The position numbers were made by a program, and so were the translations under genes. This document shows, piece after piece, positions 45,501 through 52,927 of a DNA stretch of 64,000 bases. Numbering within the stretch: position 1 is the first letter of the stretch; every line of letters begins with the position of its first letter. The stretch comes from Lysobacter enzymogenes (lineage in GTDB: Bacteria; Pseudomonadota; Gammaproteobacteria; Xanthomonadales; Xanthomonadaceae), in the NCBI RefSeq assembly GCF_017355525.1, contig NZ_CP067395.1, positions 4,619,001-4,683,000 of the forward strand. Reading direction: 5' to 3'. The notes under the pieces were generated by a model. The model searched no databases, was not told the DNA's origin, and saw only the letters and a program-made list of their open reading frames with translations.

Positions 45501-45989
45501 TGCTCGACCAACCTGCCGCTCAACGGCGCCGGCTTCTCGCCGGGCGGCCCGTACGACGGCCTGTACGGCTTCACCTACGACCCGGCCAAGGACGCGCCCA
45601 ACGGCGGCGCCGGCTTCGCCAAGAACGTCGGCGGCAACGAATTGCCGAACGCGCCGCACATCACCGCCAGCCTGAGCCCGCAGTACACCTTCATGACCGG
45701 CAAGGGCGACTTCACCGTGCGCGCGGACCTGTACTACCAGGGCCCGAGCTGGGCGCGCATCTACCAAGACAAGATCGACCGCCTGCACGACTGGGGCAAC
45801 GTCAACGTCTCGGTGACCTGGCGCGACATCGAGAGCGATCTGGCGATCCAGCTGTACGTCAAGAACGCGCTCGGCGGCAAGGCGATCACCGGCACCTTCA
45901 TGAACAGCGACGACACCGGTTTGACCAGCAACGTGTTCATCCAGGACCCGCGCATCATCGGCTTGACCGTGAGCAAGGGCTTCTTCTGA
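42585..45989 (+). CDS. TonB-dependent receptor with N-terminal signalling (STN) domain
   Basis: An 1134-residue outer-membrane receptor. Signal peptide about 1-31; STN signalling domain about 38-112 (FDIAPQRLDTALSEYARQSGTQLLYAPELA). A Gln/Ala/Pro-rich linker about 115-165 precedes the TonB box region TLDTIVVTAQKK; the plug is at about 175-300 (QKVPIAISAFG...EVLRGPQGTLYGRNATAGVVNMIPN); the 22-strand barrel follows with terminal ...GLTVSKGFF ending in Phe. The plug and box style is that of large receptors in Xanthomonadales and Sphingomonadales whose ligands range from siderophores to glycans. The STN domain couples it to the adjacent FecR/ECF pair. Confidence 0.93.
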   Translation: MQLRVQKHSLLGASRRAVLFLALLPCMAAYAGERSSASARFDIAPQRLDTALSEYARQSGTQLLYAPELAAGKTARAVRGEKSNRQALEELLDGTGLSYATNASGAILISNSASAAAAGASAPAAEEKQGNAQEVAETQPAAASPQAQDDQQAPVATASPARNPNATTLDTIVVTAQKKVENIQKVPIAISAFGGKDLGDRKIETGGDLVTATPNVTFSKTNFASYNFQIRGIGTQALSVTTDPAVAVSFNSTPLIRNRLFEQEYLDVERVEVLRGPQGTLYGRNATAGVVNMIPNLANPDGYEANVKGEIGNYDTRRVTGMVNVPLTDAFAFRLAGQYTKRDGFDHNEVTGRDVNDRDLLSTRLSFAFKPSEKFDASLVWEHFQEDDRRARTGKQLCHNDPGPLAFGSTTVSAIDRNYMSQGCKDGSLYNDGAFGVPNGASIPFVLGAQSTGIGYILDPDGNFLDIASMIPRGFDPYKGVTQSRDLRKIATSYDPKFEASNDVFQFNLGADVGEHLRFVSQTLYTRDKYYSTQDYGRFQSNPIFTNTSNGVSVFGPDGPEPAYNAFPDGKYCDPQLGCSDRLLIADLVDSKSSQWSQEFRLQSSFDGPFNFSVGANYLEYKVDESYYVFGNVITALADLFFNGNGAGSRPGSCSPGATRLDPNTGQIIPCVYIDPNPLGSINGQGHNYFRSRNLAETKSAAIFGEGYWQLRDNLRLTAGVRFTNDRKTTTPYPTQTLLADSTGTAGVPQLFGGYVGYGYPALPKIRQTWNEPTGRLVLDWSPDLSWTDSTMFYASASRGYKAGGTNSPGIGANPMALSFEQRSPEFKPEYVNAFEVGMKNVMAGGRFVLNGTLFYNDYKDYQVSQIQDRATLNENFDAKTWGAELEAVWKPTDAFQLSGNVGLLRTRIGSNQYSIDVMDRTAGNADWVVVKPWLQLASNCIAPKELVKAVLDATYPLDPPFNNAANILNSFCSTNLPLNGAGFSPGGPYDGLYGFTYDPAKDAPNGGAGFAKNVGGNELPNAPHITASLSPQYTFMTGKGDFTVRADLYYQGPSWARIYQDKIDRLHDWGNVNVSVTWRDIESDLAIQLYVKNALGGKAITGTFMNSDDTGLTSNVFIQDPRIIGLTVSKGFF

Positions 45990-46000
45990 TCCAAAACGTC

Positions 46001-46022
46001 GCCGCCCGCGCGCGCGGGCGGC
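46001..46022. terminator. GC hairpin after the receptor gene
   Basis: GCCGCCCGCG and CGCGGGCGGC form a stem of 9-10 bp starting 12 nt after the stop codon, without a T-run. Likely the 3' end of the receptor transcript. Confidence 0.45.
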
Positions 46023-46158
46023 GGTCGGCAATCGCCTGAACGCTGCAGACAGGCACCGCAGCTCCCAGGCAGCGCAGCCACGGCGCCGCTCCATCCGTGA
46101 CAGTCCCGCGCGGGCCCGCACGCCCGCCCAACTCGACGCCTCACAGGAGATACACGCA

Positions 46159-46740
46159 ATGTCCAAGCTCAAGCATTCGATCCTCGCCCTGGTTTCGGCC
46201 GCCGCGATCTGCGGTGCCACCTCCGCCTCCGCGGCTTCGTTCGAACTGTGGAACGGTTCGGCCTGGGTCAACAGCGGCTCCGTCACCTTCACCGGCCCGA
46301 CCACCGCCAGCTACATCGGCAACAGCCTGCCGTGCACGGCGAACTTCAGCGTCAGCGTCAGCGGCGGCGTCGCCGTCGTAACCGGCGCCTCGTTCACCGG
46401 TTCGTCGGCCTGCAACGGCATCGTCGCCTCGAACTTCAACTGGGGCATGACCCCGGGCGCCGCCGGCGGCTACACCGGCGCCAACCCGCCGTTCACCGGC
46501 GCGCCGACCCTGACCGGGCCGCTGTCGAGCGTGAGCATCTCCGGCATCCGCATCTTCCTGCCGGCGCCGCTCAACGTGACCTGCCCGAGCACGACCGGTT
46601 CGGGGACCATCAACGGCGTGCTGGAGTCCTCCGGCTCGGGTTCGAACCGCTTCGTGTTCAAGGGCGCGCTGGGCCCGTGCTCGGTGCAGACCCAGAACGG
46701 CGGCGGGCTCTCGCCGAGCACTCCGGTCCGGGTGATCTGA
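46159..46740 (+). CDS. Secreted four-cysteine protein, PraB-like (paralogue of 9868-10446)
   Basis: A 193-residue protein with signal peptide (MSKLKHSILALVSAAAICGATSASA) and start after AGGAG. The mature form starts ASFELWNGSAWVNSG and keeps LPCTANFSVSVSGGVAVVTGASF, SACNG, VTCPST and GPCSVQ, matching the paralogue at 9868 in all four cysteines and in the end PVRVI. The pattern of sugar/hydrophobic beta strands resembles small secreted proteins of the PraB type, from memory only. It follows a TonB-receptor gene but has its own leader. Function unknown. Confidence 0.65.
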   Translation: MSKLKHSILALVSAAAICGATSASAASFELWNGSAWVNSGSVTFTGPTTASYIGNSLPCTANFSVSVSGGVAVVTGASFTGSSACNGIVASNFNWGMTPGAAGGYTGANPPFTGAPTLTGPLSSVSISGIRIFLPAPLNVTCPSTTGSGTINGVLESSGSGSNRFVFKGALGPCSVQTQNGGGLSPSTPVRVI

Positions 46741-46873
46741 TCGGCTGACACTCAGCCCACACCGGCCGCGTCCGGCGCGGGCCGGCGCCCGTCGCGCTTC
46801 ATGCGTGGCGCGAACGGGCGACCGGCCCGGCGATACGCCGGACGCGGCAATCGGCCGAGACGGACTTCGGCGC

Positions 46874-46900
46874 AGGGGAGGAGCTTTTCCTCCCCTTTTT
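46874..46900 (+). terminator. Intrinsic terminator
   Basis: AGGGGAGGA pairs with TCCTCCCCT around loop GCTTT and runs directly into TTTTT. It is a classical rho-independent terminator for the secreted PraB-like gene and precedes the next gene's AGGAGG ribosome site. Confidence 0.88.
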
Positions 46901-46944
46901 GTCCATGCGCCCCGGCCGCACCAAACTTTCAGGAGGATTCGAGA

Positions 46945-47859
46945 ATGCGCAAGACTCCGCTACGCACGGCCGCACTGGCGGCGGCGCTGACGCTCATCGG
47001 CGCGTCGGCGGCCCAAGCCGGCACGCCGTCGGGCCCGTATGCGATGTTCAAGTTCTGCCCGTACACCAACCCGTCGGTCGGCAGCTGCGTGCTCAACACC
47101 ACCACCTCGGGCACGCTCAAGATCGGCAGCACCACCATGCCGATCGACAAGCCCATCGTCATGCAGGGCGGCATCGAGAGCCTCGGCCCGTCGCCGTTCT
47201 ACGCCGCGGTCGGCGGACCGACGCTGCAGGCGCCGCCGGCCAAGGTGCCGGGCGGGCTGCTCGGCATCGTCAACCCGGCGCCGAACTGGCCCGGCCCGCT
47301 GTGGACCGCGTTCTGGGCTATCGTCGGCGCGGTCAACGACGTCAGCGCGACGATCGAACCGGTGCAGGCGGTGCAGACCAACTTCGGCAACGCGCTGTAT
47401 CCGCCGACCGACGGCAGCGACCCGACCGTCGCCCGCCTGGCGGTGCGCGTGCATCTGCAGAACCCGTTCCTGGGCGGCAGCTGCTACATCGGTTCGGCGC
47501 AGGATCCGATCGTGCTGAAGCTGCAGACCGGCACCACCGCGCCGCCGCCGCCGAACCTGCCGATCTCCGGCAATCCGGGCAACGCGTACACGGTATGGAC
47601 CGACGAGCCGAACTTCATCGGTTATCTGCAGGTCGACGGCAACACCCTGGTCGACAACTCCTTCGCTGTGCCCAAGGCCAGCGGCTGCGGCAATATCGCC
47701 CTGGGCCTGCCGATCCTGACCCCGCTGCTCGACGCGCTGGTGTCCGGTGCGGTCAACCTCAAGGTCGGCCTGCCGGCGGCCGCCGGCACCAACACCGCGA
47801 TCATGAGCGGCAAGTCCTCGATCGCGGCCGCGCAGTACGTACTGGACAGCGAGCAGTAA
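46945..47859 (+). CDS. Secreted protein of unknown function
   Basis: A 304-residue protein starting after a perfect AGGAGG (46931-46936). The signal peptide is MRKTPLRTAALAAALTLIGASAAQA. Mature features are FKFCPYTNPSVGSCVLNTTTSG near the N terminus, Pro-rich segments, GGSCYIGSAQDPIVLKLQTG, and a cysteine in KASGCGNIALGLPILTPLLDALVSGAVNLKVGLP. The Gly/Pro/Thr-rich, cysteine-paired composition suggests an extracellular beta protein. No family recognised. Between two terminators it appears monocistronic. Confidence 0.7.
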   Translation: MRKTPLRTAALAAALTLIGASAAQAGTPSGPYAMFKFCPYTNPSVGSCVLNTTTSGTLKIGSTTMPIDKPIVMQGGIESLGPSPFYAAVGGPTLQAPPAKVPGGLLGIVNPAPNWPGPLWTAFWAIVGAVNDVSATIEPVQAVQTNFGNALYPPTDGSDPTVARLAVRVHLQNPFLGGSCYIGSAQDPIVLKLQTGTTAPPPPNLPISGNPGNAYTVWTDEPNFIGYLQVDGNTLVDNSFAVPKASGCGNIALGLPILTPLLDALVSGAVNLKVGLPAAAGTNTAIMSGKSSIAAAQYVLDSEQ

Positions 47860-47915
47860 GGACCATTGGCGACGACTCAGCGAACCGTGCGCGTTGCGGA
47901 TGAGGGGCGGGACGC

Positions 47916-48902
47916 ATGACCCGCTCCGATTCCGCCCCGCTCAAACGCGTGCGGACCGTGGCGGCCATTGCCCTCGCTTTGGCCGCATTCGTCGCCGTGT
48001 ACCTCATGGGCCGCCATCAGGGACGAACGGCGGCCCATGAGGAAGCGCAGGGTCCGGTCGCCGCCGAAGGACGGGCGGCGACCGCCACCCTTGCGCCGGC
48101 CGCGCGCGCCGACACCGGCGCCGCGCTGCCGCCGCCGGGCGCCGCGCTCAAGCGCGCTTACGCGGGCTTGCAGGCGCGCAGCGATGCCGGCGATCTCGCC
48201 GCCGCGACCCGGCTCTACCGCGATCTCAGCCAATGCCGCCGCTACGCGCGGATGGAACGCGAGGTGCGGCGTTATTCCGACGAACTGCTGGCCGCGCGCG
48301 ACGACGCCGGCAACGCCCAGCAGCGACAGAACCTGCGCGCCGGCCTGGAAGCGGCCGAGACCAACGAGCGCTCGCTCGAAGCCCTGCGCGCGCAATGCGA
48401 GGGCGTCGACGCGGCGATGCTCGGCGCGTTGACGCCGAATCTGCAAAAAGCCGCGTTGCTCGGCGAACCCTATGCGCGCGCCTGCTATCTGGCGCGCGGC
48501 CCGGGCGTCGACGCGGCCGGTCTGCTCGACCATCCCGAACGCTTGAGCGCTTACCGCGGCAACGCCCGCGCGCTGATCGAACGCGGCATCGCCGACGGCG
48601 ACTGGCGCGTGCTCGATCAACTGCGCGGCGCCTACGAACCCGGCGCCGACAGCCTGCTCGCCGCCGCCGTTGGCAAGGACCCTGCGCAACGCTACCGTTA
48701 CCTCAAGCTGTTCCGGCTCGGCGCGCCGCCGCAACCGGGCGTCACCGACGAGGACCTGGCGATGGCCGCGGCCAAGCTCAACCCGACCCAGCTCGCCGAC
48801 GCCGAGGCGTGGGCGTCGCGCACCTTCAACCAGAACTTCCACGGCCGCGCCATCGACGCCGACGGCCCGCTGTGGGATCCGTGCGTGTTTCCGTCGCCAT
48901 GA
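47916..48902 (+). CDS. Membrane-anchored helical protein, tandem paralogue A
   Basis: A 328-residue protein. One N-terminal transmembrane helix (RTVAAIALALAAFVAVYLMG) anchors a periplasmic part. After an Ala-rich linker comes a region starting PPPGAALKRAYAGLQARSDAGDLAAATRLYRDLSQC, then CEGVDAAMLGALTPNLQKAALLGEPYARACYLARGP and IADGDWRVLDQLRGAYEPG...YRYLKLFRLGA, ending DPCVF. The helical GDxxAAxxL pieces look Sel1/TPR-like. The neighbouring gene 48925-49887 is a clear paralogue. Cysteines repeat at the same places in both. Function unknown. Confidence 0.65.
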   Translation: MTRSDSAPLKRVRTVAAIALALAAFVAVYLMGRHQGRTAAHEEAQGPVAAEGRAATATLAPAARADTGAALPPPGAALKRAYAGLQARSDAGDLAAATRLYRDLSQCRRYARMEREVRRYSDELLAARDDAGNAQQRQNLRAGLEAAETNERSLEALRAQCEGVDAAMLGALTPNLQKAALLGEPYARACYLARGPGVDAAGLLDHPERLSAYRGNARALIERGIADGDWRVLDQLRGAYEPGADSLLAAAVGKDPAQRYRYLKLFRLGAPPQPGVTDEDLAMAAAKLNPTQLADAEAWASRTFNQNFHGRAIDADGPLWDPCVFPSP

Positions 48903-48924
48903 CCTTCCAGCCGAGCTCCGCCGC

Positions 48925-49887
48925 ATGAAGCGCAGCCTGTGGATCGGCGCCGGCCTGATCGCCGTAGCGGCCGCGGTGACCGGCGCCTATTACGCCGGCC
49001 GCGCCGGCGCCGATGCGGCGCGCCGCGATCTGCGCATCCAGGCGCTGGCCGAAGACCCGGCCGTCGCCGGCGACGCTGCGGCCACCGCCGCCGCGGTCCC
49101 GGTCAAAGGCGGCGCGCTGCCCGCGCCGGGCACGCCGCTGAAAGACAACTTCGCCCGCCTGCAAGCCAGCGCCAACGCCGGCGACGCCGCCGCGGCGACC
49201 CGCCTGGTCCGCGACCTGGACCGTTGCAACCGCCTGCGCAGCAGCCAATGGCGCAACGCCGGCGCGACCGAGGAACTCACCCGCCGCTCGACCGAAGGCA
49301 TGAGCGCGGCGCAGCTGCGCACCTATCAGGCCTTGCTCGACGCGATGGAGCTGCGCCAGCAGCGCGCGCAGCAGGAGCAGGCGATGTGCGCCGGCGTCGG
49401 CGACGCCATGCTCGCCAGCCTGGTCGGCAACATCGCCCAGGCCGCCCGGCTCGGCGACGAGCAGGCGCGCGCCTGCTATCTCGAACGCGGCCCGCTGTAC
49501 GACGCGCGCAGCCTGATCCGCCGTCCCGACGCGCTGCGCGGCTATCGCGCCGCGGCGACGCAGCTGGTCGAGGCCGGCCTCGCCGCCGGCGACTGGCGCG
49601 TGGTCGACCTGCTGCAACAGGCCTACGAACCCGGCTCGACGAGCCTGCTCGGCGGTTTGCTCGGCGCCGATCCGGTCCAGCACTACCGCTACCTCAAGCT
49701 GTACCGGCTCGGCGCCGAGTCGCACCGCGCGCAGCAGCTCGACCAGCAACTGGCCGCGGTCGCCGCCGGCCTCGCCCCGGCCCAGATCGCCGAGGCCGAC
49801 GCCTGGGCGCAGAACACCCTCGACGCCGGCTTCAAGGGCCGCTCCACCGACGGCACGCCGCCGGGGTGGGAGGCCTGCGACTTCTAG
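48925..49887 (+). CDS. Membrane-anchored helical protein, tandem paralogue B
   Basis: A 320-residue paralogue of the preceding protein, 22 nt downstream. The transmembrane helix is LWIGAGLIAVAAAVTGAYYAG. It shares PAPGTPLKDNFARLQASANAGDAAAATRLVRDLDRC, CAGVGDAMLASLVGNIAQAARLGDEQARACYLERGP and DWRVVDLLQQAYEPG...HYRYLKLYRLGAESHRAQQ, and ends WEACDF. The start at 48925 places the helix directly at the N terminus. The pair probably arose by tandem duplication and is cotranscribed. A Sel1/TPR-like scaffold in the periplasm is the best structural guess. Confidence 0.65.
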   Translation: MKRSLWIGAGLIAVAAAVTGAYYAGRAGADAARRDLRIQALAEDPAVAGDAAATAAAVPVKGGALPAPGTPLKDNFARLQASANAGDAAAATRLVRDLDRCNRLRSSQWRNAGATEELTRRSTEGMSAAQLRTYQALLDAMELRQQRAQQEQAMCAGVGDAMLASLVGNIAQAARLGDEQARACYLERGPLYDARSLIRRPDALRGYRAAATQLVEAGLAAGDWRVVDLLQQAYEPGSTSLLGGLLGADPVQHYRYLKLYRLGAESHRAQQLDQQLAAVAAGLAPAQIAEADAWAQNTLDAGFKGRSTDGTPPGWEACDF

Positions 49888-49937
49888 CGCGCGACGCGCT
49901 GCGAGGTCCGGCAAGCGCAAAAAACAACCTGGGTTTC

Positions 49938-49999
49938 GGCGTGCGCCGGAATGACGCGGAGGCGGTTTCGCCCACTTCCCCGTCATTCCGGCGCACGCC
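49938..49999. repeat. 19-bp perfect inverted repeat (REP-like)
   Basis: Arms GGCGTGCGCCGGAATGACG (49938-49956) and its exact complement (49981-49999) flank a 24-nt spacer. CGTCATTCCGGCG-type sequence is a recurrent motif of intergenic repeats in Xanthomonadaceae. It lies in the 361-nt gap before the GTPase module and is a different family from the TGTAGGAGCG repeats at 5.6 and 6.9 kb. Confidence 0.75.
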
Positions 50000-50161
50000 T
50001 GAGCCCGTTTCGCTGTTGCCGTCGCCGTCGCCGCCCGCCCGCGCTGCGGACCTGCGCAGCCATTGCAGCCCGGCGCGACAGCGCCTTCAGGCCGGCCGCT
50101 CGTGCCGGGCGACTGAGCAATACCTGTAAAAACTGCAACAAACATCACATAAAAAAACGGC

Positions 50162-50189
50162 TATAGTGTGACCAATGTCAATATTTGAC
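50162..50189 (+). promoter_or_regulatory. Candidate promoter and operator of the GTPase module
   Basis: TATAGT (50162-50167) is a good -10 box in an unusually A/T-rich stretch (50125-50190), though no good -35 is seen. The palindrome GTCAA-TAT-TTGAC (50177-50189) would overlap the start of transcription and so look like an operator. The first gene begins 60 nt later. Confidence 0.5.
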
Positions 50190-50248
50190 CGGGCGCGGCG
50201 CCAATTGGCGTTTTAGCGGCCCCGGCCAGCCAGGGGAGCGGAACTCGC

Positions 50249-50704
50249 ATGCAGCGAACCACGATCGACATGTTGCTGGGGCGGTTGGAAACGGCCCCGC
50301 ACGGCGAAGGCGCCACCGCGGCGCTGCTGGACGCCGAGCTGCAACGCTGCTGGCAACGGGTCCCGGGCATGCGCGCGCTGTGCGTCTCCACCGCCGACGG
50401 CCGCGCCCTGGCCGAACGCATCGACGGCGGCGCCGACGCGCGCCGGATCGCGGCGATGGCCAACTCCTTCCTGACCCTCGGCGAGACCCTGGCCGGCGAA
50501 ATGCAGCTCAGCCAGGCCGACTACGCCACCGTCTGCACCGCCCGCGGCAACCTGGTGCTGTTCCGCGTCCACGCCGCCAAGCCGCTGACCCTGCTGGCGC
50601 TGGCCGGCTCCGACACGCTGCTGGCCGCGCTGCTGGTGGCCGCGCGCGAATGCGCCGCGCGCATCGGCGCGGCGCTGCGCGACCCCGCGCCCGTCCGACC
50701 CTAG
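50249..50704 (+). CDS. Roadblock/LC7-like protein
   Basis: A 151-residue soluble protein. The core (about 25-140) has the roadblock/LC7 alternation: LLDAELQRCWQRVPGMRALCVSTADGRALAERI, then helix ARRIAAMANSFLTLGETLAGEMQL, and strands TVCTARGNLVLFRVHAAKPLTLLALAG followed by a final amphipathic helix. Such domains bind small Ras-like GTPases and act as GTPase-activating or scaffolding subunits (MglB, CvnB). First gene of a four-gene module with another roadblock-like protein, an unknown 332-residue protein and a GTPase. Confidence 0.7.
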   Translation: MQRTTIDMLLGRLETAPHGEGATAALLDAELQRCWQRVPGMRALCVSTADGRALAERIDGGADARRIAAMANSFLTLGETLAGEMQLSQADYATVCTARGNLVLFRVHAAKPLTLLALAGSDTLLAALLVAARECAARIGAALRDPAPVRP

Positions 50705-50809
50705 TTGTCCCGCCGCCCGACCGCCGACCCGCCGCGGCGGGCCGGCGCGCGGCCGCGGCATCCCCCCGCAAGGCCTCAGCCGTATCCCACACGCATCAAG
50801 GAGCTCGAG

Positions 50810-51169
50810 ATGTCGAAGTTGCAACTGGACGAACTCAACACCCTGGCCGGCTTCGTCGGCGCCGCCCTGGTCGACAGCGACAGCGGCATGGCGCTGGCCG
50901 CGATCGGCGGCGGCGGCATCGACCTGGAAGTGGCCGCCGCCGGCAATTCCGAAGTGGTCCGCTCCAAGCGCCGCGTCGCCCAGCAGCTCGGCCTCAACGA
51001 CACCATCGAGGACATCCTGATCAGCCTCGGCAAGCAGTACCACCTGATCCGCCCGCTGGAGAGCAACCCGACGCTGTTCCTGTACGTGGTGCTCGACCGC
51101 GGCCGCGCCAACCTGGCGATGGCCCGCCACGAGCTCAAGGCGTTCGAGAAGACCCTCGACTTCAAGTGA
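50810..51169 (+). CDS. Second roadblock/LC7-like protein
   Basis: A 119-residue protein starting at 50810 after AAGGAG. Roadblock-type strands and helix: [61 protein letters not shown] and [33 protein letters not shown]. It differs in length and sequence from the preceding protein, so this is not a simple duplication. In conservons the corresponding place is taken by CvnC (DUF742); here a second roadblock-like subunit is more likely. No transmembrane or signal sequence. Confidence 0.65.
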   Translation: MSKLQLDELNTLAGFVGAALVDSDSGMALAAIGGGGIDLEVAAAGNSEVVRSKRRVAQQLGLNDTIEDILISLGKQYHLIRPLESNPTLFLYVVLDRGRANLAMARHELKAFEKTLDFK

Positions 51170-51286
51170 GCGGACTTCAAGTGATCGGACCGCAGCGATG
51201 AGCCGACCGCGCGCGGCCCGCCGCCGCGGCGCTCGATGACCCGGCAATGCGCGGCCGCCCGGCCGCGCCACCGCCAGGAGGCATGG

Positions 51287-52285
51287 GTGGCATCCAAGCA
51301 GCGCTACGTGGTCGCCAGCGTCGACCTCGACAAATCCCGCGACGCGCGCCTGCGCGCCGCGCGCGAACTGCTCGCCGGCGAGCGCATCGAGGTGGAACTG
51401 CGGCGCTGGGACGGACGCACCGCCCAGGTGCTGGTGGTCGGCACCGAAACCAGCGCCAGCCGCATGGCGGTCGACACCGCCTTGCGCAGCGGCATCCCGG
51501 TGGTGCGCATCGGCCGGTTGCCGTGGGATCCCGGCAGCGTGCGTTCGCTCGATCTGTACGCCGAGCCGGACGAACTGTCGGCGTGCCTGCGCGAACGCCT
51601 GGACGTGGACGAGCCGCCGCCCGAGCGCGTCGCCGCGACCGATCCGGCCGCGGCGCCGTTCCTGCGCCAGCTGCTGGCCGCCGCGGACACCGGCGCGTCC
51701 GAAAACGGCGTGCGCCTGCTCGAACGCGGCCTGTTCCGGCTGGCGATCGATCTGGCCGGCGCGCGCCTGCACATGCTGCGGCGCATGCCGTACCCGGCGC
51801 TGATCGACGAGGCGCTGGCGCCGAACTGGTTCGTCACCGCGTTGTCGCCGCGCCGCTACGCCGAAGAATTCGAGCAGGACGTGATCGCGAGCTATCCGTT
51901 GGAATCGGTGCTGTGGGACATCGCCCTGGCGCACGAGGCGCCGATCGCCGACGTGCCGCCCGAACGGCCGCTGCGCCTGCGCGCGTGGCCGCTGCTGTCG
52001 GCCAACGAACTGCCGGTGCATTGGCTGCTGCCGCTGAGCTGCCTGCTCGAACGCGCCTGGCCGCTGCCACAACTGGCCCAGGCCACCGCCACCCCGGCGC
52101 TGGAACTCGAACGCATGTACGCCGCGGTGCTGGCCAGCGGGCTGGCCGACGCGCAGGCGCCGGCGGCGCCGGCGCGGCGCGCGGCCGATGCGCGCGCGCC
52201 CGGCCTGCTGCAGCGGCTGGCGCGCCGCTTCGGCTTGACCCTCGGGCAGGCAGTTGTCGGCAAGAACCAGGAACGCGGGCCATGA
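51287..52285 (+). CDS. Unknown 332-residue protein of the GTPase module
   Basis: The GTG at 51287 is chosen because AGGAGG (51276-51281) stands 5 nt before it; the ATG at 51236 in the same frame lacks a site. The N-terminal third (RYVVASVDLDKSRDARLRAARELL...VLVVGTETSASRMAVDTALRSGIPVVRIG) looks like a receiver-type or Rossmann-like alpha/beta domain. The C-terminal third (RLRAWPLLSANELPVHWLLPLSCLLERAWPLPQLAQATATPALELERMYAAVLASG) resembles a small winged-helix-like domain. No family recognised. It overlaps the GTPase gene by 4 nt (ATGA), so it is probably its effector or regulator. Confidence 0.65.
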   Translation: MASKQRYVVASVDLDKSRDARLRAARELLAGERIEVELRRWDGRTAQVLVVGTETSASRMAVDTALRSGIPVVRIGRLPWDPGSVRSLDLYAEPDELSACLRERLDVDEPPPERVAATDPAAAPFLRQLLAAADTGASENGVRLLERGLFRLAIDLAGARLHMLRRMPYPALIDEALAPNWFVTALSPRRYAEEFEQDVIASYPLESVLWDIALAHEAPIADVPPERPLRLRAWPLLSANELPVHWLLPLSCLLERAWPLPQLAQATATPALELERMYAAVLASGLADAQAPAAPARRAADARAPGLLQRLARRFGLTLGQAVVGKNQERGP

Positions 52286-52833
52286 CCGACTTGATCAAGC
52301 TGGCCTTCGTCGGCGACATGGGCGCCGGCAAGACCACCGCCATCCGCGCGATCTCCGACCGCGAGCCGATCAGCACCGAAATGCCGATCAGCCAGGGCGC
52401 GCTGGGCGAGAAGACCCACACCACCGTGGCGATGGACTACAGCACCATCGAACTCGACGACGGCGAACTGCTGCACGTCTACGGCGTGCCCGGCCAGCGT
52501 TATTTGGATTTCATGTGGCCGCTGGTGTGCGAAGGCGCGGTCGGCATCGTCGTGCTGGTCGCCGCCGACAGCGCCGACATGGTCGGCCAGGCCGACGCGC
52601 TGCTGCGCGACTTCGCCCGCATCGCCCCCGACGCCGCGTTCGCCGTCGGCGTCACCCGCGCCGACCTCGGCAGCGACTTCGCCCTGCTCGAATTCCGCGA
52701 CGCGCTCGGCCGCCGCGGCCATCGCTTGCCGATGGCGCGGCTGGACGCGCGCGACGCGGCGCAGGTCGAGACCTTGATCCGCATGCTGCTGTCGTATCGC
52801 TATGCGGAGGCGAAGGTCAACGCGGTGGCCTGA
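52282..52833 (+). CDS. Small Ras-like GTPase (COG2229 type)
   Basis: A 183-residue GTP-binding protein. The P-loop is GDMGAGKT (residues 11-18); the switch-I region has KTHTTVAMDYSTIEL; the G3 motif reads YGVPGQRYLDFMW in place of DxxGQ, which is usual for the COG2229/CvnD family (typical GTPGQ) and lacks the canonical Asp; G4 is TRAD (125-128) instead of NKxD. The variants suggest a diverged hydrolysis mechanism using roadblock partners. Last gene of the four-gene module. Confidence 0.85.
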   Translation: MTDLIKLAFVGDMGAGKTTAIRAISDREPISTEMPISQGALGEKTHTTVAMDYSTIELDDGELLHVYGVPGQRYLDFMWPLVCEGAVGIVVLVAADSADMVGQADALLRDFARIAPDAAFAVGVTRADLGSDFALLEFRDALGRRGHRLPMARLDARDAAQVETLIRMLLSYRYAEAKVNAVA

Positions 52834-52927
52834 GGCGGGGCGCGCCGCGCCGCGCTCGCGGCGCCCGCGACCGCAACCGGGCCGTAGCGGCGCCGGCGCT
52901 CGCGGCGCGCGCAGGGCGCTGCGCGCT

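Noticed and set aside
41175..46304. A 1709-codon open frame on the minus strand across fecR and the receptor gene
   Set aside because: It is a GC-rich antisense shadow: composition is His/Arg/Val-biased without any domain, and the plus-strand proteins have full domain structure.
49938..49999. Inverted repeat as the end of an insertion sequence or attachment site
   Set aside because: No transposase or integrase frame nearby and no target duplication is visible; it fits an intergenic REP-like element.
51236..51286. Start of the 332-residue protein at ATG 51236
   Set aside because: No ribosome-binding site before it and the extra residues are Arg-rich shadow-like; GTG 51287 has AGGAGG 5 nt upstream.
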